Notes under the pieces: model-generated
What the model saw: only the letters and a program-made list of their open reading frames with translations
Database searches by the model: none
Told to the model about the DNA's origin: nothing
Shown: positions 1 to 12,768 of the stretch, one piece after another
How positions within the stretch are numbered: position 1 is the stretch's first letter
How the letters are laid out: every line of letters begins with the position of its first letter
Made by a program: the position numbers and the translations under genes
NCBI GenBank assembly: GCA_963843275.1
Contig: CAWJJM010000010.1
Location: forward strand, 555,234 to 619,233
Reading direction: 5' to 3'
DNA length: 64,000 nucleotides
Source: CAWJJM01 sp963843275
GTDB lineage: Bacteria; Acidobacteriota; Thermoanaerobaculia; Multivoradales; JBCCEF01

Positions 1-724
1 CCTTGTAGTGGTCGACCACCGCATGCGGCGCCACCACCACCTCGGTGACCGGGCAGGTCAGGTAGACGCCGTCCGCCGCGCCCACGTAGGTCTCGACCAC
101 CTCGAAGCGGCTCGCCTCGCGCGCCACGACGAGGTTGCGGGGGAACGAGGCGCGCGGCTCGCCGGCGGCCGCAGTGGTGGAGACGAACAGCAGGTGCAGC
201 GGCCGCTCGAGCACGGTGCCGCGCGGCACCTCCACGTAGGCGCCGTCGCGGAAGAGGGCCGTGTTCAGCGCCACGAAGGGATGGCCGTCGACGGCGGCGT
301 GGCGGCCGAGCTCGGCGGTCACGCGCTCGGGATCGGCACCCAGGGACGCGGCCAGGCTCTCCAGCCGGACGCCGTCCGGCAGGCCGTCGAGGGCGCAGAG
401 GTCGGGCGCCAGGTGGCCGTCGACGAAGGCTAGGCGGACGGCGTCGAAGAGGTGGCGGCGGAGCTCGGCGGCGGCGACCGGCTGCGGCCCGCTGGCGGGC
501 GCGAAGGCGGACTGCGAGACCGGGCGGACGTCGGTCTTGCGCCAGGCCTCCTGGTCGCGGGTGGGGAAGCCCTCGGCGGCGAGGCTCTCGCGGGCCCGGC
601 GGCGGGCCGCGGCCAGCGCCTCGGGCTCGTCGGCGCGCTCGGCGGCCAGCGCCTCGGCCGCGGCGATCCAGTCCGCGCGCCGGTCCGTCGGCGCCGCCAC
701 GGCGGGGTCGGTCAACGTCGTCAT
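1..724 (-). CDS. sufD: Fe-S cluster assembly protein SufD (partial, C-terminus beyond window)
   Basis: Scaffold subunit of the cytoplasmic SufBCD complex, which builds iron-sulfur clusters. The reverse strand from the ATG at 724 is open to the window edge, giving about 241 residues and lacking the C-terminal part. The N-terminal helical region contains TRDQEAWRKTD, followed by the beta-helix stretch with FVALNTALFRDGAYVEVPRG and HLLFVSTT, which is typical of SufB/SufD core sequences. It starts 10 bases after the sufC stop, so it is the last visible gene of an rrf2-sufB-sufC-sufD operon. A cysteine desulfurase or U-type scaffold could follow outside the window. The family is clear. SufD rather than a second SufB is inferred from gene order and the N-terminal sequence. 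Confidence 0.93.
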   Translation of the reverse strand, partial: MTTLTDPAVAAPTDRRADWIAAAEALAAERADEPEALAAARRRARESLAAEGFPTRDQEAWRKTDVRPVSQSAFAPASGPQPVAAAELRRHLFDAVRLAFVDGHLAPDLCALDGLPDGVRLESLAASLGADPERVTAELGRHAAVDGHPFVALNTALFRDGAYVEVPRGTVLERPLHLLFVSTTAAAGEPRASFPRNLVVAREASRFEVVETYVGAADGVYLTCPVTEVVVAPHAVVDHYK

Positions 725-734
725 CGCGCCGCCC

Positions 735-1523
<789 letters not shown>

Positions 1524-1615
1524 CCTCTCGTCCTCGCTCGTTTCGGTGGGTGGTGTCGGTGCGGCCCGTCCGTCGGGGAGCCCGCGGGACCGCCGGTCGG
1601 CGGTCCCCGGCCGGC

Positions 1616-3073
<1,458 letters not shown>

Positions 3074-3100
3074 GCTCGGTTCTCCCTCTCTTGGATCCCG

Positions 3101-3601
3101 CTACGTCCGCAGCTCCGGCGCCGGGCGCCGCGCGCTCTCGCCGCCGCCGACCCCCGAGCCCAGCGTCACCAGGCGCTCGCCGTCGCCGCGGCCGGGCAGC
3201 GGCCGCGCCATCTGCGCCAGCCGGATGCCGTCGAGGGCGGTGCGGATGGCGGCGTTGATCAGCTGCCAGTTGCTGCGCAGCGGACAGATCGCCTCCTGGA
3301 CGCACTCGCCGGGCGTGTCGTCGATGCACTCGGTGATCGCGATCGGCCCCTCGAGCGCCGAGATGATGGCCGCCACGGGGATCTCCTCGGGGCCGCGCGC
3401 CAGCGCGTAGCCGCCGTTGACCCCCCGGTGCGAGACCAGCAGTCCCTCGCGCGCCAGGGTCTTGAGGATCTTGCTCACCATCGGCAACGGGAGCTGCGCC
3501 TCGGCGGCCAGCTCCGGGGCGTTGAAGATGCGCTCGGGCTCGGCGGCGAGGTGCGTCATCAGCACGATGCCGTAGTCGGTGGTCTTGGTGATCCGGATCA
3601 T
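3101..3601 (-). CDS. Rrf2-family SUF operon regulator (Fe-S sensing)
   Basis: DNA-binding regulator of 166 residues, first in the SUF operon. An N-terminal winged helix (MIRITKTTDYGIVLM, then NAPELAAEAQLPLPMVSKIL) is followed by the RGVNGGYALAR wing. Three cysteines at about 92, 100 and 106 (CIDDTPGECVQEAIC) match the cluster-ligand triad of IscR/SUF-type Rrf2 regulators. By family knowledge it should bind a [2Fe-2S] cluster and adjust suf expression to cluster status. Start at 3601 was chosen because the Rrf2 fold begins at MIRITKTTDYG. A palindrome sits just upstream (3616-3632). A less likely alternative is a non-SUF Rrf2 paralogue. Confidence 0.93.
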   Translation of the reverse strand: MIRITKTTDYGIVLMTHLAAEPERIFNAPELAAEAQLPLPMVSKILKTLAREGLLVSHRGVNGGYALARGPEEIPVAAIISALEGPIAITECIDDTPGECVQEAICPLRSNWQLINAAIRTALDGIRLAQMARPLPGRGDGERLVTLGSGVGGGESARRPAPELRT

Positions 3602-3615
3602 TCGCGTCCCAAAAC

Positions 3616-3632
3616 CGTACCAAAGCGGTACG
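3616..3632. promoter_or_regulatory. 17-bp palindrome, candidate Rrf2 operator
   Basis: Perfect inverted repeat CGTACC-N5-GGTACG, ending 15 bases upstream of the rrf2 start at 3601. It is a local AT-richer island in a very GC-rich context. The position fits autoregulation of the suf operon by the Rrf2 protein. Binding is inferred. Confidence 0.6.
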
Positions 3633-3711
3633 AATTCCTCCGGGCGGATCTTAGGCAGGGGGCGGAGAGGTGTCAATGGGCGGGAGCGCGCCGGCGTCCC
3701 CGCCCGGTCGC

Positions 3712-4134
3712 TCAGCGCGCCGGGGGAGCGTCGCGATCCCCGAGCTGGCGGCGGATCTCCCGCTCCAGGTCCTCGGGCAGGAAGGGCTTGGTGATCACCG
3801 CGTCGCAGCCCGCCTTCAGCGCCTTGTCGCGGGCGCTCGCCAGGCCGTGCGCGGTCAGCGCGATCACCGGGATGTGGCGGGTCCGCTCGTCGCCGCGGAT
3901 GCGGCGGGTGGCCTCGAGGCCGTCCATCTTCGGCAGCCACACGTCCATCAGGATCACGTCCGGCTGCAGGTCCTGCGCCTTCTGCACGGCCTCCATGCCG
4001 TCCGCGGCGCCGGCCATCCGATAGCCCCCGAGCTTCAGGTACTCGCCGACGATCTCGCGGCCGTCGGGCACGTCGTCGACCACCAGCACCAGCGGCGGTC
4101 GGTCCGGGCTCTCTCGCTTGGGGCTGTCCGCCAT
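3712..4134 (-). CDS. Single-domain response regulator (CheY-like receiver)
   Basis: Stand-alone receiver of 140 residues with no output domain. The acidic pair D20-D21 (LVLVVDDVPDG), phospho-acceptor D64 (VILMDVWLPKMDG), T94 (VIALTAHG) and K116 (DAVITKPF) are all present. It lies 63 bases downstream of gvpK and 110 bases upstream of rrf2, on the same strand. It closely resembles the receiver at 9412-9830 inside the gas-vesicle operon (shared DGLEATRRI, ALEAGCDAVITKPF and DLEREVRR-like blocks), so the two are paralogues. The likely partner is the histidine kinase at 9827-11992. It may be the last gene of that operon. The output is unknown. Confidence 0.9.
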   Translation of the reverse strand: MADSPKRESPDRPPLVLVVDDVPDGREIVGEYLKLGGYRMAGAADGMEAVQKAQDLQPDVILMDVWLPKMDGLEATRRIRGDERTRHIPVIALTAHGLASARDKALKAGCDAVITKPFLPEDLEREIRRQLGDRDAPPAR

Positions 4135-4197
4135 CGGTTCATCCTCCGCCTTCTCGGCCGGCTCGTCCCGGACCGCTGCAAGGGCGGTGCCTCGCCG

Positions 4198-4566
4198 TCA
4201 CAGCAGGTGTCCCAGGGGTCCGAGGTCGAGATCGAGATCCTCGGGCGCCAGGCCGAAGCGCGCCGCCATCTCGTGGACCGTCTCTTCGAGTCGCATCAGG
4301 GCGAGGCCCACCGCCTCGACCTCGTCCGCTGCCAGCGTCCCCTCGTCCATCCGCCGCACCGCCTGCCGTTCGAGGACGCTGCGCAGGAACTCGACCAGCG
4401 TCAGCACCAGCTGCGCCACCGAGCGCTGGACGTCCTCGGGGTCGGCGTTCCAGCGCGGCGTCGGCGACTCGGACAGCCGCCGCTCGAGACGCTCGCGGAG
4501 GGCGTCGAGCTCCTCGACCTCGATGTCGAGGTGCGGGCGGGCGGGCGGCGTGCGGGCCTCGCTCAC
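4198..4566 (-). CDS. gvpK: Gas vesicle protein GvpK
   Basis: Accessory gas-vesicle protein needed for shell assembly, 122 residues. The signature block VAQLVLTLVEFLRSVLERQA, followed by VRRMDEGTL, ALMRLEETVHEMAARFGL and the C-terminal LDLDLGPLGHLL, is diagnostic of GvpK. The GTG at 4566 overlaps the TGA of the upstream GvpL/F gene (GTGA), which decides this start and shows translational coupling. It is the last structural gas-vesicle gene of the operon. Length and motifs are normal. Confidence 0.93.
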   Translation of the reverse strand: MSEARTPPARPHLDIEVEELDALRERLERRLSESPTPRWNADPEDVQRSVAQLVLTLVEFLRSVLERQAVRRMDEGTLAADEVEAVGLALMRLEETVHEMAARFGLAPEDLDLDLGPLGHLL

Positions 4567-5240
4567 GGTCCCTCCGCCGCGAAGGCCCAGGGGGGGAAGG
4601 GCCCGCTCCACACCGCCCGCAGGCCGGCGGGCACGCCGGCGGCGGCGGCCAGCCGGCGGGCGTAGTCCTGCTCCCCGCCGCGCCCGATCAGGTGGAAGGC
4701 GGTGGCGAGCACCGGCCCGGCGGCAGGGACCTCGACCCGCTCCGCCCGCACCAGCGGCGCGACCGCCGCCCGCAGCGGCGCCAGCGCCGCCTCCGGCGCC
4801 ATCCGCCGCGCCCGCAGCGCCGCCAGGTAGCGGGTGCCGGGACCCTCTCCGGACGCCGCGTCGTCCGGCGGCGCGTCCGCGCCGGCAGCGGCCGCCCCCA
4901 CCAGGCGCAGGGTCATCTGGCAGCATCCGGCGACCCGGGCGAGCGCCGCTGCCAGCGCGTCGTGCCGCGGCGCCAGCAGCGCCGCCAGCGCCGCGCGGTC
5001 CGCCGCCCGCTGGCCGAAGCGGACCGGCAGCAGCGGGTCGCAGGCCGCGGCGAGCGCCCGGACCGTCGCGTCGTGGCGTCCCAGGTGCTCGCGGTCGGCG
5101 GGTGGTGGCGTCGCCGGGGCGCCGGCGAACACGGTCAGCCCGGCGGCGACGATCGCCTCGACCGGCTCCCCGCAGGCACCGACGGCGGGGGGAGCGGAGG
5201 CGGCGGCCGCCCGGTCGGCGAGCGCGTAGAGCCACAGCAC
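4563..5240 (-). CDS. Gas vesicle protein GvpL/GvpF family (third copy)
   Basis: GvpF/GvpL proteins are minor shell-associated factors thought to help GvpA assembly. The 225 residues start MLWLYALAD, keep PLLPVRFGQ in the first domain, and end in the family hallmark SGPFPPWAFAAEGP (usually GPWPPYNF). Internal alanine-rich expansions make it more divergent than the GvpF copies at 5462-6232 and 8578-9409. The GTG of gvpK overlaps its stop, and only 3 bases separate it from the GvpA-family gene upstream. GvpL versus GvpF cannot be decided from sequence alone. Confidence 0.87.
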   Translation of the reverse strand: MLWLYALADRAAAASAPPAVGACGEPVEAIVAAGLTVFAGAPATPPPADREHLGRHDATVRALAAACDPLLPVRFGQRAADRAALAALLAPRHDALAAALARVAGCCQMTLRLVGAAAAGADAPPDDAASGEGPGTRYLAALRARRMAPEAALAPLRAAVAPLVRAERVEVPAAGPVLATAFHLIGRGGEQDYARRLAAAAGVPAGLRAVWSGPFPPWAFAAEGP

Positions 5241-5243
5241 CGC

Positions 5244-5465
5244 TCACCCCTCCGGAGCCGCGGGGGGCAGCACGCGGTCCGCCGCGGCCAGCAGCAGGGA
5301 GAGCCGCAGGTAGACGAGGTCGACGCCGGCCAGGCCGAGCACCACGTCGCCGCTGACCACGACGCCCCGGTTCAGCAGGTTGTCCACCAGGTCGAGCAGG
5401 GAGGCGCCCGGCTCGTCGAGGATCGCGGCGGCCGGCGTCCCGCCGCCCGGCGCGGCGTCGCTCAC
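5244..5465 (-). CDS. GvpA/GvpJ-family gas vesicle protein (short, GvpM/S-like)
   Basis: Small 73-residue member of the GvpA superfamily. The core SLLDLVDNLLNRGVVVSGDV, followed by VLGLAGVDLVYLRLSLLL, reproduces the alpha-beta-beta-alpha shell fold, with GVVVSGD replacing the GIVIDAW of true GvpA. It is therefore probably a minor tip or nucleation protein (GvpJ, M or S type) rather than the main rib protein. The GTG at 5465 overlaps the upstream GvpF stop (GTGA), fixing the start. It is the third GvpA-like gene of the operon, after 12328-12710 and the main gvpA at about 12016-12324. Confidence 0.88.
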   Translation of the reverse strand: MSDAAPGGGTPAAAILDEPGASLLDLVDNLLNRGVVVSGDVVLGLAGVDLVYLRLSLLLAAADRVLPPAAPEG

Positions 5466-6232
5466 CGCGCCCCCTCGACGAAGTTGTAGGGCGGCCACGG
5501 ACCGGTGAGGGCGAGCGTGCAGCCGGCGGCGGACGCCTGGCGCGCCAGCGCGTCGACCCGCTCCTCGAATCCCGGCACGCGCCCGGCCGGCACCAGGAAG
5601 GCGGCGTCGAGCAGGAGCTGGGCGGCCGGGTCGGCGATCGGCAGGCGCCGCGCCTCGGCGGCCGCCGCCGACAGCTCCGCGAAGACCTCGTCGGCCAGCT
5701 GCAGGGCGCGCCGCCCGGCGTCGCGGCGCGCCTCGCGGCGCTGCCGCTTGGCCTCGAGGAACTGGGTCCCAGAGGCGGCCGCGGGACGCTCGGCGCCGCC
5801 GGCGGCACGGCCGCGCTCGAAGAGCAGCCGTACGCCCAGCTCCACCCGGCCGGCGAGCCGGTCGGCCAGCGCCGCGAGCCGCTCCGCCTCGCCCGAGGCC
5901 CAGGCGACGGCGCGCTCGTCGCCGGCGAAGAGGGTGAACAGCTTCAGCGGCACCAGGGCGCGGCGCGGTGAGCGCGGGTCGAGGAGGTGCTCGACCAGCC
6001 GCTCGTGCCCGAGGGCCCGCTCCGAGACCCACGCCAGGTCCTCGAGGCCGCGGGCGATGGTCTCCTCGCCGTAGTCCTCGGCCGGCACGTCCGCCACCAC
6101 CAGCCAGGTGTGCTCGGCGACCTCCAGGAGCCGCGGCGGCCCGGCGCCGGGCAGGCCGGCCGGGGCGTCCGCCAGGTCGGGCGGCGGAGCGTCCCGGAGC
6201 AGGGCGTAGAGGTAGGTGGCGGTGCGGCTCAT
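5462..6232 (-). CDS. Gas vesicle protein GvpF/GvpL family (second copy)
   Basis: 256-residue GvpF/L protein. It begins MSRTATYLYALLRD, carries PLKLFTLFAGDERAV in the first domain and a charged helix EAKRQRREARRDAGRRALQ, and closes with the hallmark LTGPWPPYNFVEGAR. It is intact. The ATG at 6232 overlaps the stop of the ArsA-like gene (ATGA), and its own stop overlaps the next GTG, so the whole group is translationally coupled. Role by family: assembly factor interacting with GvpA at early stages of vesicle formation. Confidence 0.93.
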   Translation of the reverse strand: MSRTATYLYALLRDAPPPDLADAPAGLPGAGPPRLLEVAEHTWLVVADVPAEDYGEETIARGLEDLAWVSERALGHERLVEHLLDPRSPRRALVPLKLFTLFAGDERAVAWASGEAERLAALADRLAGRVELGVRLLFERGRAAGGAERPAAASGTQFLEAKRQRREARRDAGRRALQLADEVFAELSAAAAEARRLPIADPAAQLLLDAAFLVPAGRVPGFEERVDALARQASAAGCTLALTGPWPPYNFVEGAR

Positions 6233-8304
6233 ACCGACGACGGGCTGTCGCCGCCGCGCACCGTCCAGGAGCGGACCCAGCGGGCCAGCGCGGTGGCGCC
6301 TCGGGGCGGCGGGAACGCGGCGGGGGCGTGGAGTATAGCGCAGCCGTCGCCGCCGGTGGCCCGCGGAGCGGCCGCCGCCGGCCCGCCGGCCGGGCCTCCC
6401 GGCGGCACCGCGTCGACCACCCGCGCGGCGACCCGCACCCCCAGTCCGGCGAGCGCCGCCAGCAGGCGCTCGCTCTCCCGGCGGGGCAGCTCCCCCGCCC
6501 GCTCGACCACCACGAAACGGCACCGCTCGGGATCGCGCAACAGGTCGCGCAAGCGGCGCAGCCGGCGCGACAGCTCGACCAGCTCACGCCCCAGCTCGCC
6601 GGGGCGCACCACCTCGCGGTGCGCCAGCAGGATCTCCATCAGCGCGTGGTCCCAGGCGAGGGCGACCTCCGGCAGCTCGAGCAGGCGCAGCGCGTGGCCG
6701 GTGGGCGCGGTGTCGACGACGCGCAGCTCGCCGCCCGCCGGCGGCGCCAGGGCCTCGAGCGCCACCAGCTCGTCGAGCCCGGGGGGCGCCGCGGCCAACA
6801 GGCGCTCGAGGATCTCGTGCTCCAGCGGCACGTCGGCGCCCGCCCGTTCGCCGCCCCAGCTCAGCGCCGCGGCGATCTCCGCGCGCAGCCGCTGGCGCAG
6901 CCGGTCCCAGATCGCGGCGGCGTCGACCTCGCGGGCGCGCAGCTCGGGGGGGGCGCCCGCCACCCCGCGTTCGTCGTCGCCCAGCGCGGTGTCCAGCACG
7001 TCGCCGAGCGAGTGGGCCGGGTCCACCGAGACCAGGTGCACCGTGCGCCCGGGAGCCGCCGCGGCGGCGGCCAGCGCCAGGGCCGCCGCACAGGTCGTCT
7101 TGCCGGCGCCGCCCTTGCCGCCGACGAGCAGCAGCCCCCCGGCGGGCGGCAGCAGGGCGGGGAGCCAGGGCGGCGGCCGCAGGCTCGACCCGGCCGCGGC
7201 ACCGCGGCCGCCGGGGCCGGCGGCGCGGGCACGTCCGGCCGCGGGGAGCCCAGCCGCGCGGCGAGGTCGGCGGCGCCCCGCGGCGGCCGGCGCAAGGCGG
7301 CACCGAGCCGCCGCAGCGCCGCGGGACCGCGCGGCTCGGCCGGCTGCTCGGGCACCACCAGCACCCCGGGCAGCGGCGGCAGTCGCACCCCGTTCCCCGG
7401 CGCCGCGGCGGCGCCGCCGGCGAGCTCGTCCAGCAGCTCGGCCACCACCCGCCGCTCGCTCGCCGCCCGGGCGTCGTCGGCGGCGGGAGCGCCGGGTGAC
7501 CAGCGGTTGATCACCAGCGGCCCCAGGACCACCCCCGCCGCCGCCAGCGCCGCCAGGCCGTCGCGGCTCTCGGCCAGGGCCAGCGGCTCGGGCAGCAGGA
7601 CCCAGTCGAGCGCCGAGCGCTGCGGGTCGCGCAGCAGGTCACCGAGCTCCCGCGCCTCGGCTTCCAAGGCGGCGACGACGGCGGCCGGCGGCGCCGGGGC
7701 GCCGCGTCCGAAGGCCTCCGCCAGCACCCGGTCGCGCCGGTCGAGAGCGGTCAACAGGTCGGCCAGCGCGCCGAGGCTCGCCGGGCTGGCGAGCAGGCGC
7801 AGCGTGTGCCCGGTGGGGGCGGTGTCGACCACCACCTCGTCGGCGCCGCCGGCCGCGCGCCAGGCGCAGCAGCTCGAGCAGGCCGAGCAGCTCGTCGACG
7901 CCGGGCAGCGGCAGGGCGAGCAGGCGGTCGACGTCCTCGCGCCGCAGGAAGGTGCCCCGCTCGGCGAGCTCGCCGAAGGCGTCGGACGCCGCTCCGCCAG
8001 CCAGCGCTCGCCGGCCGTCGGCGCCGCCAGCTCGACGGCGTGCAGACGCGCCCCCCGCCGTGGCGTCGCCGACGTCCACCGGCACCGGGTCGGGACCGAG
8101 CTGCGTGTCGAGCGCGTCGCCCAGGGAGTGGGCGGGGTCGGTGGAGACGGCGAGAACGCGGGCGCCGGCCGCGGCGGCGGTCACCGCCCAGGCGGCGGCG
8201 CAGGTGGTCTTGCCGACGCCCCCCTTGCCGGCGAAGAACCGGACGCGGCCGAAGGGCGGGGCGCTCGGCTCAGCGGGAGGAGGACCCACCCGGCTCGTCG
8301 CCAC
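6229..8304 (-). CDS. Two-domain ArsA/Get3-like ATPase in gas-vesicle operon (frame interrupted by indels)
   Basis: Tandem ArsA-type ATPase of about 690 residues when frames are joined. The N-domain has the deviant P-loop FFAGKGGVGKTTCAAAW, then STDPAHSLGD and VVVDTAPTGHTLRLLASP. The C-domain has LLVGGKGGAGKTTCAAAL, SVDPAHSLGDVLDTALGD and RVVDTAPTGHALRLLELP. Frame breaks near 8055, 8000, 7857 and 7205 split it; the one at 7857 fits an extra C (CGGGCC read as CGCGGCC), so errors are more likely than decay. GTG at 8304 or at 8289 could start it; it overlaps the end of gvpG and its TGA overlaps the next ATG. No arsenic gene is nearby. A chaperone role for hydrophobic Gvp proteins, like Get3 for membrane proteins, is inference. 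Confidence 0.82.
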
Positions 8305-8581
8305 CCATCTCGACGTCGACGCCGCCGACGCCGCCGCGGCCGAAGGTGAGCGGCCCGCGCGCCGCCCCCTCGCCGGTCAGCTCGCGCAGGCGGGCCATGA
8401 CGTCCGTCTCGATGCGGCCCAGCTCGGCCTCGTCGATCTCGCCGAGCTCGAAGCGCATCTGGGCGGCCAGCAGCTCCTCGCGCAGCCGGTCCGGGTCGGA
8501 GAGCTCGGCGTCGACCGCCTGCGCGACCTTGTCGAAGACGAACCGCAGGCCGCCGATCAGCAGGCTGTCGACGACGATCAT
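8270..8581 (-). CDS. gvpG: Gas vesicle protein GvpG
   Basis: 103-residue GvpG-family protein. The family pattern is visible: N-terminal hydrophobic VDSLLIGGLRFVFDKVAQAV, then a helical segment DRLREELLAAQMRFELGEID followed by EAELGRIETDVMARL. The glycine-rich tail after residue 75 (GRGGVGGVDVEMGGDEPGG) is longer than usual. The ATG at 8581 overlaps the stop of the GvpF gene upstream (ATGA), and its end overlaps the start of the ArsA-like gene. GvpG is a minor vesicle protein that typically sits next to GvpF, as here. Confidence 0.87.
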   Translation of the reverse strand: MIVVDSLLIGGLRFVFDKVAQAVDAELSDPDRLREELLAAQMRFELGEIDEAELGRIETDVMARLRELTGEGAARGPLTFGRGGVGGVDVEMGGDEPGGSSSR

Positions 8582-9409
8582 TCGCTCTCCGAGGCGCGCT
8601 CGAGCTTGAGCCGGATGTTGACGAAGTTGTACGGCGGCCAGGGCCCGGTGTACTTGAAGTTCAGCCCGTTCGTAGCGGCCGCCGATCTCCTTGACCTTGG
8701 CGTCGAACTCCTCCTCGCGGTCGCGGCGCGACCAGGAAGGCGGCGTTGAGGATCATCTTGTCGCCGATCGGCTTGTTGGCCCGCGAGGCCACCGACACCG
8801 CCCGCCAGCTCGGCGAGGATCTCGCCGGCGAGCTGCTCGCGAGCGCTCCTGCAGCAGCGAGTCGACCAGCCGACCGTACTGCATGCGGGCGAAGTAGGTC
8901 GAGCCCCGCTGCGTCGGAGATCTCCTGGCGCAGGCGGCGCAGGTTCTCGTCGTCCTTCTCGATCTCGCTCGATCACCTGGTCGGGCTCCCACAGCACCTT
9001 GAGGCCGAACTCGAGCTTGCCCTTCATCTTGATCGAGCACGTCGCGGAAGGCGTCGTAGGCGCGAGCGCAGCAGCTCGACGATGTCCTCGCGCGTCTTGA
9101 ACACGGTGCCGAAGGACATCGGGATGACGGTGAAGCGCGCATCACCGCCTCGTTGACCCGCTCGTGGGCGAGCACGTTCTCGCGCGTCGGGTCGTAGATC
9201 TCCAGCGGCGTGTCGGAGGCCACCGCGGCGATGTCCCGGTAGTTGATGGTGTGCACCTCCGCCGGGTCCGTGCCGATGCCGATGGGACCGAAGGTCAGCG
9301 CCTCGTCGGTCGCGATGATGCAGTAGACGTACTTGCCGCTGCCCGCCTCTCGGCGACTCCGGCGCTCCGGCTCGGCGCGCTCGTCGGTCGCAGTCGGTCG
9401 GCGGGTCAT
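8578..9409 (-). CDS. gvpF: Gas vesicle protein GvpF (first copy, heavily frameshifted)
   Basis: Joining frames gives a complete GvpF. N-terminus GKYVYCIIATDEALTFGPIG and RDIAAVASDTPLEIYDPTRE; middle FTVIPMSFGTVFKTREDIVE and KGKLEFGLKVLWEPDQVI; then STYFARMQYGRLVDSLLQE, ANKPIGDKMILNAAFLV and the C-terminus NFKYTGPWPPYNFVNIRLKL. About eight single-base breaks occur (for example near 8668, 8725, 8805, 8845, 8915, 8970, 9050 and 9139), most consistent with inserted bases. With full conservation between breaks, sequence error is far likelier than pseudogenization. Start is the ATG at 9409 (or the GTG at 9415, overlapping the receiver stop). Confidence 0.85.
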
Positions 9410-9411
9410 GC

Positions 9412-9826
9412 TCACTCCGTCGGGTGCCTTGTCGCCCGAGGTGGCGGCGCACCTCTCGCTCCAGGTCCTTGGCGAAGAAGGGCTTCGTGATCACGGCGTC
9501 GCAACCGGCCTCGAGCGCCTGGTCGCGGGCGCTCGACAGCGCGTGGGCGGTGACCGCCAGCACCGGGATGTGCGCGCGTGCGCCGGTCGGCCTTGATGCC
9601 GGCGGGTGGCCTCCAGGCCGTCCATGCGCGGCAGCGAGATGTCCATCAGGATCATGTCGGGCAGCAGCTCCTGGGTGCGCTTCTCCACGGCTTCGACGCC
9701 GTCGACGGCCGTGGCCACCCGAAGCCGCGGAAGGCGAGGCAGCTCGAGCACACGATCGTGCGGCCGTCCGGCGACGTCGTCGACCACCAGCACCAGCGGC
9801 CGTCGCCCCGTGCCCGCGCGCCGCCG

Positions 9827-9830
<4 letters not shown>
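9412..9830 (-). CDS. Response regulator receiver in gas-vesicle operon (frameshifted)
   Basis: Single receiver domain recoverable across frames: VLVVDDV, then VATAVDGVEAVEKRTQELLP, DMILMDISLPRMDGLEATRR with the phospho-aspartate, HIPVLAVTAHALSSARDQAL, and EAGCDAVITKPFFAKDLERE with the conserved lysine. Its stop in the corrected frame is TGA at 9412-9414, overlapping the GTG of gvpF. A GTG at 9830 overlaps a TGA that would end the kinase, matching the coupling style of the operon. The boundaries are therefore inferred. It is paralogous to the receiver at 3712-4134. A hybrid kinase with a fused receiver cannot be excluded while the indels stand. Confidence 0.72.
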
Positions 9831-11992
<2,162 letters not shown>

Positions 11993-12015
11993 GACTGCTC
12001 GGGCGCCGGAGCCGC

Positions 12016-12324
12016 TGACTCGCCTCCGCCCCGGCCGGCGCGCACCGCCGCCAGCTCGGCGCGCAGGGCGGCGTTCTCCGCCTGCAGATCCTCGGCCGGC
12101 CGACCCTCCAGCGCCGGTCGCGACACCGTCGGTACCTGGCCCACCGCCTCGGCGTACTTCATGTAGGTGTCGATCGACGCCACCACGACGCGTGCCTCGA
12201 CCGTGATCAGGTCGATCCCGACCAGCGACACGCGGACCCAGGCGTCGATCACGATGCCCTTGTCCAGCACGCGATCCAGGACATCGATGAGACTGGTACC
12301 ACCCGATGCTCTTTCGACCGGCAT
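12016..12324 (-). CDS. gvpA: Major gas vesicle protein GvpA with C-terminal coiled-coil extension (3' end uncertain)
   Basis: Main rib protein of the vesicle wall. Residues 1-62 are near-canonical: SLIDVLDRVLDKGIVIDAWV, then RVSLVGIDLITVEARVVVAS and IDTYMKYAEAVG. A non-canonical extension follows, with the heptad-like stretch AEDLQAENAALRAELAAVR. In the sequence as given the frame stays open into the kinase region. If the C in GAGTCAGC near 12017 is an inserted base, a TAG ends the protein at about 102 residues, the option used here. The ATG at 12324 lies 3 bases after the preceding GvpJ-like gene. GIVIDAWV identifies it as GvpA rather than GvpJ. Confidence 0.82.
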
Positions 12325-12327
12325 GTT

Positions 12328-12710
12328 CTAGCCCTCACCTTCCTGCGATGGTTTTGCTTCGCCGGACGTGGCGGGACGCTCGCCCGCCGGCGCCGGCGCG
12401 GCCGTGGCGGACTCCAACGCCGCCAGCCGCTGCTCGAGTCGTCGCACCTGCCCGCGCAGCTCCCGGTTCTCGTCCGAGAGCTGTCGCGCCGAGGTGGTGA
12501 GATTCGGATCGTGGCGCCACCAGTCGAGCCCGATCTGCTGCGCCTTGTCGATGGAGCAGACGAGCAGGCGGATCCGCATCGTCAGCAGCTCCACCTCGGC
12601 GAGCGAGACCGCATGTCGCCGGCGACCACGAGGCCCTTGTCGAGCACCCGGTCCAGGACGTCGACCAGACCTGTCGAGCGCCGGTACGCCGGTTCGATGG
12701 TGTTCACCAT
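12328..12710 (-). CDS. GvpJ-like gas vesicle protein with coiled-coil tail (one frameshift)
   Basis: First gene of the gas-vesicle operon. The N-terminus STGLVDVLDRVLDKGLVVAGD and the following VSLAEVELLTMRIRLLVCSI form the GvpA/J fold; LVVAGD rather than IVIDAW points to GvpJ. One missing G near 12612 separates the halves; restoring it gives DMRVSLAEVELL and about 126 residues. The tail after DKAQQIGLDWW carries a coiled coil (QLSDENRELRGQVRRLEQRL) and an Ala/Pro-rich end. A strong Shine-Dalgarno (AGGGGGAGGA) abuts the ATG at 12710, so the next codon, GTG at 12707, has the better spacing and may be the real start. Confidence 0.85.
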
Positions 12711-12768
12711 TCCTCCCCCTCGAGTCGACCGTGCGGAGTCACCCGCGCCGATGCAACAAAAGTGCCCA

